DNA of 64,000 nucleotides from Cryptomeria japonica. Taxonomy: Eukaryota; Streptophyta; Pinopsida; Cupressales; Cupressaceae. This document shows positions 54,158 to 64,000 of the stretch, piece by piece. Below the pieces are notes generated by a model. It ran no database searches, was not told the DNA's origin, and saw only the letters and a list, made by a program, of their open reading frames with translations. Numbering within the stretch: position 1 is the stretch's first letter; each line of letters begins with the position of its first letter. The position numbers and the translations under genes were made by a program. Location: assembly GCF_030272615.1 (NCBI RefSeq), contig NC_081408.1:305772450-305836449 (forward strand), given 5' to 3'.

Positions 54158-55039
54158 GGTGACGTTTTTCTATTCTTTTTTTCTTCTAAAATAAATTATG
54201 CATTGATTGCAAAATACTCTAACCCTCGAGTAGTTTGCTGTGGTGATAGTAAAAGCTAATATCAACATTCAAACTAAATTCATTAATCTAACTCAAAAAG
54301 ATGAGAAAATAAAAGAAAAAGTAATATTTATTAGCCGATAGGCTATCCCTTGTATGAGAACCCCACCACCGGCAAATTGTCTCACGTCGTTAAACTACAG
54401 TTGTTTTTTGACTGTTGGGAAATTTCGTCTGAGTAGGGTTTAGATTGAATTTTCTCACCTAAAATTCTACAGGTGCTATTCAACAGACAATTGCCATACA
54501 TCTTCCATTCCTCCATGACTTACAAACTACAGGCACCACTGGGAGAATCTCCTGAAACAACATTTTCTTGAAAATTAGGGCAAGTGCATCTAGTATAAGC
54601 TCTTCCCATGGTTGGTCTATCAAACTCTCTTCTGCTATCCTGCAATTGAATTTCTACTTCACCAGTTTCTTTTAGCTCTTGAATTTCAGTATCAACTTCT
54701 TTAGGGGCTTATATCCTTTTTAAGATGGCAATTGCCTCTGCTTCTCTTTTCTGTATCCAATAAATCAGTCTAAAAAAGATGTGAATTTTTAAGGCTTCGA
54801 GGAAATATTTGTGATGGCAATAGCTTCACTTCTAGCAAGCCCTAGCCCTGTAAATCACCAAACAAAACATCATGTTTTTTTGAAGAGCCACTCATGACGC
54901 TCATGCCTTAAATCTATTTTTGCCCTGCACTATATACCTTTCTATATAACCAATGAGGAGATTCTAGTAAATAAAACATCAAGACAAACTGCGAAATTGC
55001 AGGAAGACCTGCAACTCCAAGCATCCACCTTCAAGTACC
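54158..55039. other. AT-rich spacer before PPR pseudogene
   Basis: I see no gene or repeat. The last part may be a decayed N-terminal section of the PPR pseudogene, but no motif can be read. Confidence 0.4.
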
Positions 55040-55692
55040 AGTAATTTTGTTAGATGTTGTAGTTGTCATGTATGCAAAATGGGGAAGCATAGACAAAGCA
55101 CATGACCTATTTGAGAAAATGCCTCAAAGAAATGTGTCTCATGGAATGCAATGATTGAAGGATATGTACAACATGGATTTGTTGAAACGACTTTATAAAC
55201 TTTCAAGAAAATGTGATTGGAAGGCATACAACCGAATTTCACAATATTTGTAAGCATTCTCCATGCCTGTGCCAAAATGGGAGCTCTGAAACATGGCATG
55301 TAGATCCATCAAAGCATAAAGGATCGAATAATTTGTGGCTGGCGTGTATGGAAAATGTGGAAGCATAATTCAAATGCCTCAAAGAAATGCAGAATTTGTG
55401 GGTGATGTGTATGGAAAATGTGGAAGCATAATTCAAATGCCTCAAAGAAATGTGGTTTCATTGACTGTAATGATTGCAGTGTATTTACAACATAAATTTG
55501 TTGAAAAGGCTTTATAAAATTTCAAGAAAACATAATTGGCATGTGGAAAGCCAAATTCCACAACCTTTGCCAACATCCTTTCTGCTTGTGCCAAAATAGG
55601 AGCTTCAGAATAAGGTGCGTATATCCATTAGAGCATAATGGTTGGGGATCTTATTTGAAGAGTATAGTTGGAGAAGCTCTAGTAGACATATA
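55040..55692 (+). pseudogene. PLS-class PPR protein pseudogene, left fragment
   Basis: Readable PPR text occurs across frames: VVVMYAKWGSIDKAHDLFEK then MPQRNVS; YGKCGSIIQMPQRN twice; MPQRNVVSLTVMIAVYLQHK; KPNSTTFANILSACAKIGAS; and VDIY at the F insertion. This fits repeated L, S and P motifs of plant PPR proteins, which bind organelle RNA. Stops and frame changes are frequent. A 63-bp in-frame tandem duplication lies at about 55331-55456. The element F target duplication ATATA (55688-55692) falls in the VDIY codons and the frame resumes at 63184. Confidence 0.75.
55331..55456 (+). repeat. 63-bp tandem duplication in PPR pseudogene
   Basis: ATTTGTGG at 55331 and 55394 starts two 63-bp units sharing GTGTATGGAAAATGTGGAAG and CAAATGCCTCAAAGAAATG, with few differences. 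The length is exactly 21 codons. Confidence 0.9.
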
Positions 55693-56166
55693 TGATAACT
55701 CAATGATGAACGGATAATACTAACCCGGTACTGAGAGGGTGGGGGGGGGGGGTGAATCAGTGCAGACAAAAATACAGTTCTAAACCGGTTTGACAACAGA
55801 CACTTCAAATGACTGGCAAACAGTGACACCGGTTTGAAACAAAGTGCAACTGGTAAAGCTAAGAATGATTGAGACAAGCATTAACCGATTACTCACTTAT
55901 CTTTTCACTCAACTCAAGACTACACTACCATTTCACCCTATGCATAAACAGGTAATCTATCATCAAACCATAATAACAGCTAGTTCAACATGTTTTATTG
56001 ACAGGTATAAAACACAGAACCATCATATGCTTGACAGACAATAGAAAAGCATCACAAGATAAAAGCATCACACATGACACACATATTTTTCACGTGGAAA
56101 CCCAACTAGGAAAAACCACAGTGGGGATGAATACCCACAAGCTGTTTTTGAACTCTTTAGAAGTTC

Positions 56167-56442
56167 GCTCTGTTAGGAGCCTTGTTCGGTTAGAGACATT
56201 ACAATAGGTTCTGCTAGGAACCGATCCTGTTAGGGATCACTCGATCAAGGGATGGCTAGAATGCCCAGTTAAGGGTTAAACCCTATTAAAGGTTACCTCG
56301 TTAGAGGATTTCAAGAACTCAATAGATAAAGGATTTCGAACTCAATAGCTTTGAATTACCCTGTTAAAGGATTTACAGCAAGCCGGTTAAGGCTACCCTG
56401 TTAAGGGATTTTCCAACTGTTGAGGTGGTTAGAGATCAACAG
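56167..56442. repeat. Array of GTTA-loop mini-hairpins in F 3' LTR
   Basis: Successive short inverted repeats: GCTC/GAGC (56167-56180), a decayed one at 56184-56197, GGTTCT/GGAACC with loop GCTA (56207-56222), GATCCT/GGGATC loop GTTA (56223-56238), CCC/GGG (56264-56275), AACCCT/AAGGTT loop ATTA (56279-56294), CCTC/GAGG loop GTTA (56296-56307), CCCT/AAGG loop GTTA (56359-56370), GCC/GGC (56382-56393), CCCT/AGGG loop GTTA (56396-56407) and CTGTTGA/TCAACAG (56417-56442). Stems differ while GTTA recurs. Confidence 0.75.
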
Positions 56443-56660
56443 GTATTACAATGATCTGGTAACAACACTCAATGCCAATGCAGATCCGCTCAAGCTCCTC
56501 TTCACCTTTTGCACTTACATTCTGCAGGTATCACTTCTCTCCTTTTGGTCTGGCAAGAATCACGTATCCCTTCTCTTGGATACACACACACAAATTTTGC
56601 CAACAACCTCAAAAAGAGACACAATATTGACCTTATAGGAAAATAGATAGGTCGGTAGCA

Positions 56661-56680
56661 TAAACCCTAAACCCTAAACC
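56661..56680. repeat. Telomere-like TAAACCC run in F LTR
   Basis: Nearly three units of the plant telomere word CCCTAAA. The same run occurs at 62607-62626 in the other LTR. Confidence 0.9.
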
Positions 56681-57232
56681 TGTTAGGTTAAGGAATTCAA
56701 ATGGTTCAATCCTGACCATTGAGCACACTGCATTAAATGCAACAGTTCTTGATCCAATCTCAAGACATTCTCCATCGTCTATTTCCATCGATTTTATGGT
56801 AGCTGATAACCCATCACACGTTATCATTGATTTACAAACTTCTCACATTCCCGAGGTAGATAGGAACAATCTCCTTCATGCAAGAGCCTTCATGCGCACA
56901 AGGCTTACATGGCAACACGATCTGTTCTTTGTTACCATGCTAACTCATCACACAAAGTCGCCAGTTGAGCCACACAGGCTTGAAGCACTTAAACTGGAAA
57001 CCTTGAAGTTGAGACTACCAACCGGTAGTCATACAACACTTCCATGTGCCAGTTCCCATAACTATATGTCGGTTCATCATGAACAAACACACCACTTCAC
57101 TTTGGCACAAATGCCCATTCACATTGTTCTACCGGTTCTCTCATATGCCGGTTCTCACTTCTTCAACATATTGACATCAATGACAACATACAATGTCATT
57201 ATGTCCACATATGGGTTTACATAATGTCAACA

Positions 57233-57477
57233 ATCTCCCCCTTTGGCATTGATGGCAATATACAAAGATATATCTCCGCTTCACATCTTCTCCCCCAATT
57301 TCTGCAGATATCTTCTCCGCTTCACATCTTCTCCCCCTTTGACAGCAATGCCAAAGTGGAGGCACAAGCTTCCCTGTTCCATTATGCTGCTCCCCCTGAG
57401 GAGTAGCATCCTTCAACACATCAATCCTGAAGAAAAATTTGACTTTGCAATACCTGATTGATGTGGAGCATATACCT
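57233..57477 (-). other. Element F 3' untranslated end with duplicated polypurine tract and inverted repeat
   Basis: In element sense GGGGGAGA-type tracts occur just before the LTR and again about 100 bp upstream. CTTTGGCATTGATG at 57241-57254 is inverted with one mismatch at 57343-57356. No coding sequence. Confidence 0.75.
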
Positions 57478-58980
57478 TTAGTTTACCTCCTGAAGGGGCA
57501 ACACCCCTAATTCACCTCTTAAGTACATAAATGTAGCCTTTGGGAGAGGCTTGGTGAATATGTTTGCTAATTGCTCCTGACTAGAAACATGTTCTAGTGC
57601 AATCTCTTTGTTCTGAACCTTTTCCCTCAAGAAATGATACTTAATCTCAAAGTGCTTGGTTCTAGCATGTAAAACCGGATTCTTGGAGATATTAATTGCA
57701 CTAGTATTGTCATAAAATATACTTACCGATTCAGATACAGAAACTTTGAAGCCATTTAATACATGCTTCATCCAAATTGTCTGAGTGCAGTTCATGAAAG
57801 CTGCAACATACTCTACTTCCGCTGTAGACTGAGAGATACAACTCTGCTTCTTACTCATCCATGAGACTAGTCTACCACCGAGAAAGAATGCACCATCGGT
57901 TGTGATTTTTCGGTCATCTATATTTCCTGCCCAATCAACATCTGTGTATACTTTCAAGTTGAAATCCTTGCTATAAGGATACCATAATCCATAGTCAATA
58001 GTTCCCTTCAGATACCTAAGAATCCACTTGACTGCAACCAAGTGAGATTCTCTTGGGCTTTTCTGGATTCTTGCAGTAATGCCAACTGCATGTGCAATAT
58101 CCGGTCTGCTATGCACTACATAATGCAACTTACCAATCATTGATCAGTATTCCTTCTCATCAACTAATTCTAAGTCATCTTCTTTAGATAGTTTACAACC
58201 GGTCACCATCGGAGTACCAACTGGCTTGCTATCTTCCATGCCAAAGGTCTTCAACACCTCTTTGACATACTTGGACTAAGTGATAAAGATTCCATCCTTC
58301 ATCTGCTGGATTTGTAGTCCAATGAAGAATTTAATCTCCCCTATGAGTGACATTTCAAACTCTTTCTTCATCTCATCTGCAAACTCATGACTCATCTTGT
58401 CATCTCCACCAAAGCTAATGTCATCAACAAAAACCTCACAGATCAGGATCTGATCTCCTTCAGACTTCAAGTAGATATTACTATCTTCACTTGTTCTCTC
58501 AAATCCAATCTTTACAAGATGGGAATGCAGATGTTCATACCATGCTCTAGGTGCCTGCTTTAGTCCATATAAGGCTTTATGTAGCCTACATATCATGTCA
58601 CTGTCTTCAGATAGGGAAAACCCATCTAGTTGCTCAATATACACCTCCTCTTCAAGTACACCATTTAGGAATGCAGATTTTACATCCATTTGATATACTT
58701 TGAAACCTTTAAAAGCTGCATATGCAAGAAGCATACAGACTCCTTCCAATCTGGCTACAGGAGCAAAGGTTTCTCCATAGTCTTCTCCTTCTTGAGCATA
58801 TCCTTTGCACACTAATTTGGCTTTGTTCCTAATCACTATGCCATCCTCATTCAACTTATTTCTGAAAACCCATTTAGTACCAATGACATTTTTGTGCTCC
58901 GGTCTGGGTACCAAAGACCATGTACCATTTTTCTCTATCTGGTCAAGTTCCTCTTCCATTGCCTTGATCTAGTCTTCATC
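57478..58980 (-). pseudogene. pol: Element F RT and RNase H
   Basis: Leftward from 58959: [94 protein letters not shown] and [16 protein letters not shown] (catalytic FVDD). A TAG near 58274 and a TGA near 58141 follow, then RNase H (VHSRPDIAHAVGITARIQKS, VYTDVDWAGNIDDRKITTDG, VEYVAAFMNCTQTIWMKHVL, YDNTSAINISKNPVLHARTK, QLANIFTKPLPKA) to the stop at 57478. Only single-base stops break the frame, so decay is mild. Confidence 0.92.
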
Positions 58981-59928
58981 CTTATGTGCCTCTTTGAATG
59001 ATTTAGACTCAAATTCAGAGATCATACATGATTTTTCTCTGACCTTTCTTCTTGTAAGGATTCCTGCATCCTTATCTCCTATGATCTACTTAGGATCATG
59101 ATTCAACTTGACATACCGAGGAATGGTCTTGATAGATTCCTCTTGCTTTTCTTCTTCATCCTCATCTCCATCAATATCAACATCTACATTTGCTGGTGTA
59201 GGAACATTGTTATTGGTACTCGGTTGGCTATCAACCAATTCCCAGAAGGTTGCAACTAGTTTGTTTACCACTTGCTCACTGCCGGTTTTCTCAGTTTTCT
59301 CAGAGGTTTCATCAACTTTTACATTGATGCTTTCCATAATTCTCTAAGTCCTATTGTTGAAACACTTGATAGCTTTGCTCTTAGTGGAATATCCTAGGAA
59401 TATTCCCTCATCACTTTTCGCATCAAATTTGCTCTGGTGTTCACTCCTCTTGATGTAACATTTGCTACCAAACACTCTAAATTAGCTAACCATAGGTGTC
59501 TTACCGGTCCAATACTCATAACGAGTTTTATCCTTACCTTTCTTGATGAGTACCCGGTTCATTGTGTAGACTGTAGTGCTCACCTCTTCTCTCCAAAAGG
59601 TGTGAGCTACCTTTCCTTGAATCAACATGGTTCTAGCTGCTTCAATCATAGTCCGGTTATTCCTCTCTACTAGGCCATTCTGTTGTGGAGTCCGGGGGGC
59701 AGACAATTGCCTCTTGATGCCATGTTCTTCATAGTACTTGTTGAATTCACTGGAAGTGAATTCCCCTCCTTGATCAGTTCTCAGGCACTTGATCCTTTTA
59801 CCACTTTCCTTCTCCACTAATGCTCTGAAAGATTTGAACTTTACAAAGGCTTCAGACTTGTCTTTCAAGAATGTGACCCACATCATTCTTGAGCAATCAT
59901 CAGTGAGAATCATGAAGTACCTATCACC
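58981..59928 (-). pseudogene. int: Element F integrase catalytic core and linker
   Basis: Leftward from 59913: MILTDDCSRMMWVTFLKDKS, CLRTDQGGEFTSSEFNKYYE, PQQNGLVERNNRTMIEAART, WREEVSTTVYTMNRVL and YEYWTGKTPMVS. A TAA near 59482 is followed by FRVFGSKCYIKRSE, IFLGYSTKSKAIKC and an acidic linker (VDVDIDGDEDEEEKQEES) to PRYVKLNHDPK. Catalytic Asp, Asp and Glu are present. It shares the frame of the preceding gag-protease segment. Confidence 0.9.
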
Positions 59929-61030
59929 CTACACACTTCTAGTTTTCATAGGACCACACAAATCAGTATGCACAAGATCAAGCAAGTTGTTAGCAGTGAA
60001 AGATTTACCTTTAAAGGTTGAGGAAGACATTTCCCCCAATTGACACTCTCTGCACAAGGTATTATCTGGTTTTCTTAGCACCGTCAACCCTCTAACTGCC
60101 TTGATCTTACTAGCCTTCACAATGATATCAAAGTTTACACAGTAGAGTCTCCTATGCCATATCCAGCTATCATCAAATTTAGCCATATGACAAGTACTTA
60201 TATTTGCATTCAGCTGAAATAGGTTACCTTTGGTCTGCATGCCAGTGGCCACCAATTCACCATTCTTTCCTTTGATTCTGCAAACCCCATTCTTTAATTC
60301 CAGAGTGAAGTCACTGTCATTCAGCTGGGCAACACTCAGAAGGTTGTGTCTAAGACCATCAACCCAATACACATTGTCAGCACTACTCTTTCCATTTAGA
60401 GAGATGGACCCTCTGCCTTTGACCATGCATGGTGCATCATTGCAAAAGTGAACCACACCACCATCATACTCCTCCAAGGATAGAAACTTGCTCCGGTCAC
60501 CAGTCATATGGTGAGAACAACCACTATCAATGATCCACTCATTGGAATTATCAAACCAGGAGACAAGGGCCTTCTTGTCCGACACATCTTCCTTGACAAC
60601 AACAAACACAATATCTTCATTTTCTTCATCCTCTGATTCTTCATCTGTGACACCTTCATCAACTGCCACAAAATAGTTTCTCCGGTTTCCTCCTTTGAAT
60701 TTCTTGAACCTTTCCAGTTTGTCCTTATTGTCACCATTAGGACAGTTTACAACAATATGTCCTATCTGGTTACAAGAAAAGCATTTCAAAGGTAGCTTAC
60801 CTCTGTATTTTCCGGTTCCTTTAGGAAGTTTCCTAGAAAGGAGAGCTTCAAATGCCATTAGAATCTCCTCATCATCCATTTCTCTGCCTTGTCTTGGTTC
60901 ACCACTAGTGCTAGCTTCTTTTCCTTTTCTAGATGGTACTGTAGAAGCTTTAAAAGCTGATTTAGTCTTTTGAACACTGCCATCGAAACTATTTAGCTCA
61001 TAGGCTGTCAACTTTGCAATGATGGAGTCT
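59929..61030 (-). pseudogene. gag-pol: Element F gag C-terminus, protease and integrase zinc module
   Basis: A 360-codon frame reads leftward from 61011: Ser/Lys-rich gag text, EILMAFEALLSRKLPKGTGK, a CCHC knuckle (CFSCNQIGHIVVNC), an acidic stretch, and protease NEWIIDSGCSHHMTGDRSKF with an intact Asp-Ser-Gly. GLRHNLLSVAQL follows, then the integrase zinc module (WIWHRRLYCVN, CRECQLGEMSSS), LLDLVHTDLCGPMKTRSV and TAG at 59929, probably from CAG, since GDRYFM follows in frame. Confidence 0.92.
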
Positions 61031-61580
61031 AGGATACCTTAGTCTTGTTTATTGATCTTAGCTCCTGAATAGCAGCAACCCTTATTGCATAGACCAACAA
61101 TAGGGATCTCAGGACTTTGCTTACCACAATGGAATCTTCTATTTTACCACCTGCACTCTTGATATCTCCAACAATGGTTTTTATTCTTATTCCATACTGT
61201 TGAATGGTCTCACCTTCAACCATCCACATATCTTCAAACTTCCCTCTAAGGCTTTCTTCCTTAGCCTGTTTTACATGCTCATCACTGCCATAGATATTTT
61301 CAAGAGTATCCCATACCTCTTTGGGATTTACTTTATCCTGAACATCAATAAACTCAATGTCAGATAAGCTACTAATTAGGGCTTCCATGACTTGCCTATT
61401 CTCCTGCATCTCTCTCTTTTGGTCATCGATGAGAGTACCGGTAGGAGCAACATAAACATTCTCAACATAGCTCTAGTGTTGAGCACCCATGCTTCTGATG
61501 TATATCTTCATTTTGTCTTTCCATATACTAAAATTTTCTCTATTAAGCTTTGGACCTTCCCTCTTCCTCATTAGACTGGG
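61031..61580 (-). pseudogene. gag: Element F gag N-terminal part
   Basis: Leftward from 61409: MEALISSLSDIEFIDVQDKV, NPKEVWDTLENIYGSDEHVK, LRGKFEDMWMVEGETIQQYG and VVSKVLRSLLLVYAIRVAAI are the copia gag (UBN2-type) fold. The frame differs from the next gag segment, so one indel lies near 61030. Upstream to about 61580 text like KIYIRSMGAQH can be read in other frames, so the start is not certain. Confidence 0.8.
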
Positions 61581-61628
61581 ATCTTTACCTCAAGCGGTTA
61601 AGCTTATAGCACAGAGGACCTGGAGGAC

Positions 61629-61640
61629 GCTCTGATACCA
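61629..61640 (-). promoter_or_regulatory. Element F primer-binding site (initiator Met tRNA)
   Basis: On the - strand TGGTATCAGAGC begins 2 nt after the 5' LTR and is a perfect 12-base match. Confidence 0.95.
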
Positions 61641-61642
61641 AT

Positions 61643-63178
61643 TGATGACTCAATGATTAATGGATAGTACTAACCCGGTGCTGAGAGGGGGGGGGGGTGA
61701 ATCAGTGTAGACAAAAATACAGTTCTAAATAGGTTTGACAATAGACACTTCAAATGACTGGCAAACAGTGACACCGGTTTGAAACAGAGTGCAACCGGTA
61801 AAGCTAAGAATGACTGAGACAAGCATTAACCGGTTACTCACTTAGCTTTTCACTCAACTCAAGACTACACTACCATTTCACCCTTATGCATAAACAGGTA
61901 ATCTATCATCAGACCATAATAACAGCTAATTCAACATGTTTTATTGACAGGCATACAACACAGAACCATCATATGCTTGACAGACAATAGCAAAGCATCA
62001 CAAGATAAAAGCATCACACATGACACACATATTTTTCATGTGGAAACCCAACCGGGAAAAACCACGGTGGGGATGAATACCCACAAGCTATTTTTGAGCT
62101 CTTTAGAAGTCCGCTCTGTTAGGAGCCTTGTCTGGTTAGAGACATTACAATAGGTTTTGCTAGGAATCGATCTTGTTAGGGATCACCTAGTCAAGGGATG
62201 GATAGAATACCCAGTTAAGGGTTAAACCCTATTAAAGGTTACCTCGTTAGAGGATTTCAAGAACTCAATAGATAAAGGATTTCAAACTCAATAGCTTTGA
62301 ATTACCCTGTTAAAGGATTTACAGCAAGCCGGTTAAGGCTACCCTGTTAAGGGAATTTCCAATTGTTGAGGTGGTTAGAGATCAACAGGTATTACAATGA
62401 TCTGGTAACAACACTCAATGCCAATGCAGATCTGCTCAAGCTCCTCTTCACCTTCTGCACTTACACTCTGCAGGTATCACTTCTCTCCTTTTGGTCTGGC
62501 AAGAATCATGTATCCCTTCTCATGGATACACACACACAACTTTTGCCAACAACCTCAGAAAGAGACACAATATCGACCTTATAGGAAAACAGATAGGTCG
62601 GTAGCATAAACCCTAAACCCTAAACCTGTTAGGTTAAGGAATTCAAATGGTTCAATCCTGACCATTGAGCACACTACATTAAATGCAACAGTTCTTGATC
62701 CAATCTCAAGATATTCTCCATTGTCCATTTCCACTGATTTTATGGTGGCTAATAACCCATCACACGTTATCACCGATTTACAGACTTCTCACATTCTTGA
62801 GGTAGATAGGAACAATCTCCTTCATACAAGATCCTTCACGCGCACAAGGCTTATGTGGCAACATGATCTGTTCTTTGTTACCATGCTAACTCATCGCACA
62901 AAGCCACCGGTTGAGCCACACAGGCTTGAAGCACTTAAACCGGAAACCCTGAAGTTGAGACTACCAAATGGTAGTCATACAACACTTCCATGTGCTGGTT
63001 CCCATAACTATATGCCGGTTCATCATGAACAAACACACCGGTTCACTTTGGCACAAATGCCGGTTCACATTGTTCTACTAGTTCTCTCATATGTCGGTTC
63101 TCACTTCTTCAGCATATTGACATCAATGACAACATACAATGTCATTATGTCCTCATACCAGTTCACATAATGCCAACA
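61643..63178 (-). repeat. Element F 5' LTR (1536 bp)
   Basis: Partner of 55693-57232. Its mini-hairpin array lies at about 62113-62386. One hairpin decayed in the other LTR is perfect here (GTCT/AGAC at 62130-62143), and the GGTT-type hairpin differs at two bases that both give G-U pairs. Confidence 0.95.
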
Positions 63179-63262
63179 ATATAAGCAAAATATGAAAGTA
63201 TAAAAAATATGTAAAATATTTGATAGAATGCCTCAAAGATATTTATTCAATTTTATTACCAT
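63179..63262 (+). pseudogene. PPR pseudogene, right fragment after element F
   Basis: After the ATATA duplication the text resumes as AKYESIKNM and, one frame over, IFDRMPQRYLF, completing the motif begun by VDIY at 55692. No longer PPR sequence can be read beyond about 63262. Confidence 0.6.
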
Positions 63263-63625
63263 TTATTCTTGTAAATTACTCTTATTGTGGGTCCAACCTT
63301 CAGGATGACTTGTATCTGAGTATTTGTATGGAGTATACTAAACCTTGCATGCTTAATGTTCTATTTTACATAATTTGAGTTTTGCGGTGATAATTTGAAG
63401 TAAATTCTTCTTATTGTGGGTTTAACTTTTGATTTGTATGGGAGTACATCAAACCTTGCATGCTTAATGATTTTTAAAAATTTGAGTTCTACGTTGACAA
63501 TTCAAATTAGATTCCCCTTAGTGTGGATCCAACCTTGAACATGACTTGTACCAGAGTACACCAAACCTTGCATGCTTAACGTGCTATTTTATACAACTTG
63601 AGTTCTGTCATAACAATTCTAATGA
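63263..63625. repeat. About 111-bp tandem repeat, three degenerate copies
   Basis: AAACCTTGCATGCTTAA recurs at about 63340, 63451 and 63563, with GTGTGGRTCCAACCTT, GACTTGTA and TTGAGTTCT words at matching offsets. Confidence 0.8.
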
Positions 63626-64000
63626 GCTTTACAAAATAAAATAAAATTAAATGAAGGTGGGTATTTAAAGGACATGGAGTTACTATAATTTTCTTGTACT
63701 AGTTAAAATTTGATATGAATTTTCTTTTGAAAAAATTGATATATGGGTGTTTCTCCATGTGATCTCTTGCCTCTGCAAGTGGCATTTTATTTTAATATGT
63801 GTAATTTTCTATCATATGTGTTTGGTTATTGTATTCTTTTTTTTCTTCTTAATATTAGTAAACCTTACATTTATACTCAAATATTTTTAAAATTATATAT
63901 CATATTTTTAAATACAAAAATAGACTATTTATCATTAAAAAATTATAAAATGAATGTTAAAAATTGAGATTAAAAGTAAAAATATTAACTAATGTGATAA
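63626..64000. other. AT-rich spacer to window end
   Basis: I see no gene or repeat; the open frame at 63743-63967 is a product of AT-rich sequence without motifs. Confidence 0.5.

Larger units (their letters stand above)
55693..57232 (-). repeat. Element F 3' LTR (1540 bp)
   Basis: It matches 61643-63178 with scattered substitutions. It contains the CTGAGA-G-tract block (55731-55753), the GTGGAAACCC dyad near 56093, the mini-hairpin array (56167-56442) and a telomere-like TAAACCC run (56661-56680). Confidence 0.95.
55693..63178 (-). mobile_element. Element F: Ty1/copia retrotransposon with complete structure and decayed pol
   Basis: LTRs of 1540 and 1536 bp (55693-57232, 61643-63178) start TGATRACTCAATGAT and end TCAACA or CCAACA, bounded by ATATA (55688-55692, 63179-63183). 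The primer-binding site matches initiator Met tRNA perfectly. Gag, protease, integrase, RT and RNase H read leftward, nearly all in one frame with a handful of stops and one frame change in gag. It sits in a PPR pseudogene whose reading resumes on the other side. Confidence 0.95.

Noticed and set aside
54158-55039. Possible host gene upstream of the PPR fragment
   Set aside because: No PPR or other motif could be read in any frame, so no extension of the pseudogene is called.

Overview
The window looks like nuclear DNA of a large-genome land plant. It is AT-rich and filled by plant-lineage LTR retrotransposons (Tat-like and chromovirus-like Ty3/gypsy, several Ty1/copia), with decayed DUF4283 (LINE-type) and PLS-class PPR sequence between them. 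The very long LTRs and deep nesting would suit a gymnosperm, but nothing here fixes the species. I see no intact host gene, tRNA, rRNA or CRISPR array.

Left part (1-26829): element B, an old Ty3/gypsy element on the + strand with LTRs of about 3.6 kb. The window starts inside its 5' LTR, and its internal region (19828-23221) has lost nearly all of gag and the protease active site. Element A (3055-19403, 16.3 kb) is inserted in B's 5' LTR with the 5-bp duplication CCTTG. A is young: its LTRs differ by one substitution and one 7-bp repeat unit. It has a 2.35 kb leader, a 2137-codon gag-pro-RT-RNaseH-aRNaseH frame, a TGA, then integrase in the same frame. Downstream it carries a spliced antisense gene with a plant mobile domain (PMD). 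Two unexplained structures stand out in A: three phased arrays of a 9-bp motif (GCGTCTGTG, steps alternating near 19 and 21 bp), two in the gag leader and one inverted in the antisense gene's intron; and three short hairpins of identical architecture with different inner stems just after pol.

Middle part (26830-54157): a spacer with a DUF4283 pseudogene on the - strand, then a nested copia cluster, all transcribed leftward. Host element C (32125-54152, duplication ATCAT) is broken by three insertions: D (32890-39097, duplication TTCCT) in RNase H, E (about 40281-45825, 3' LTR lost) between integrase and RT, and G (about 49000-53623, probably a long solo LTR) in C's 5' LTR. D's 5' LTR in turn holds solo LTR H (37651-38454, duplication CTTAC).

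Right part (54158-64000): a PPR pseudogene split by copia element F (55693-63178, duplication ATATA). Both F LTRs contain an array of about eleven mini-hairpins, most with a GTTA loop. The end of the window is AT-rich with a three-copy 111-bp tandem repeat.

No element here looks autonomous as read, except possibly A if its single TGA is suppressed or is a recent mutation. All family calls come from reading motifs; no database search was run.
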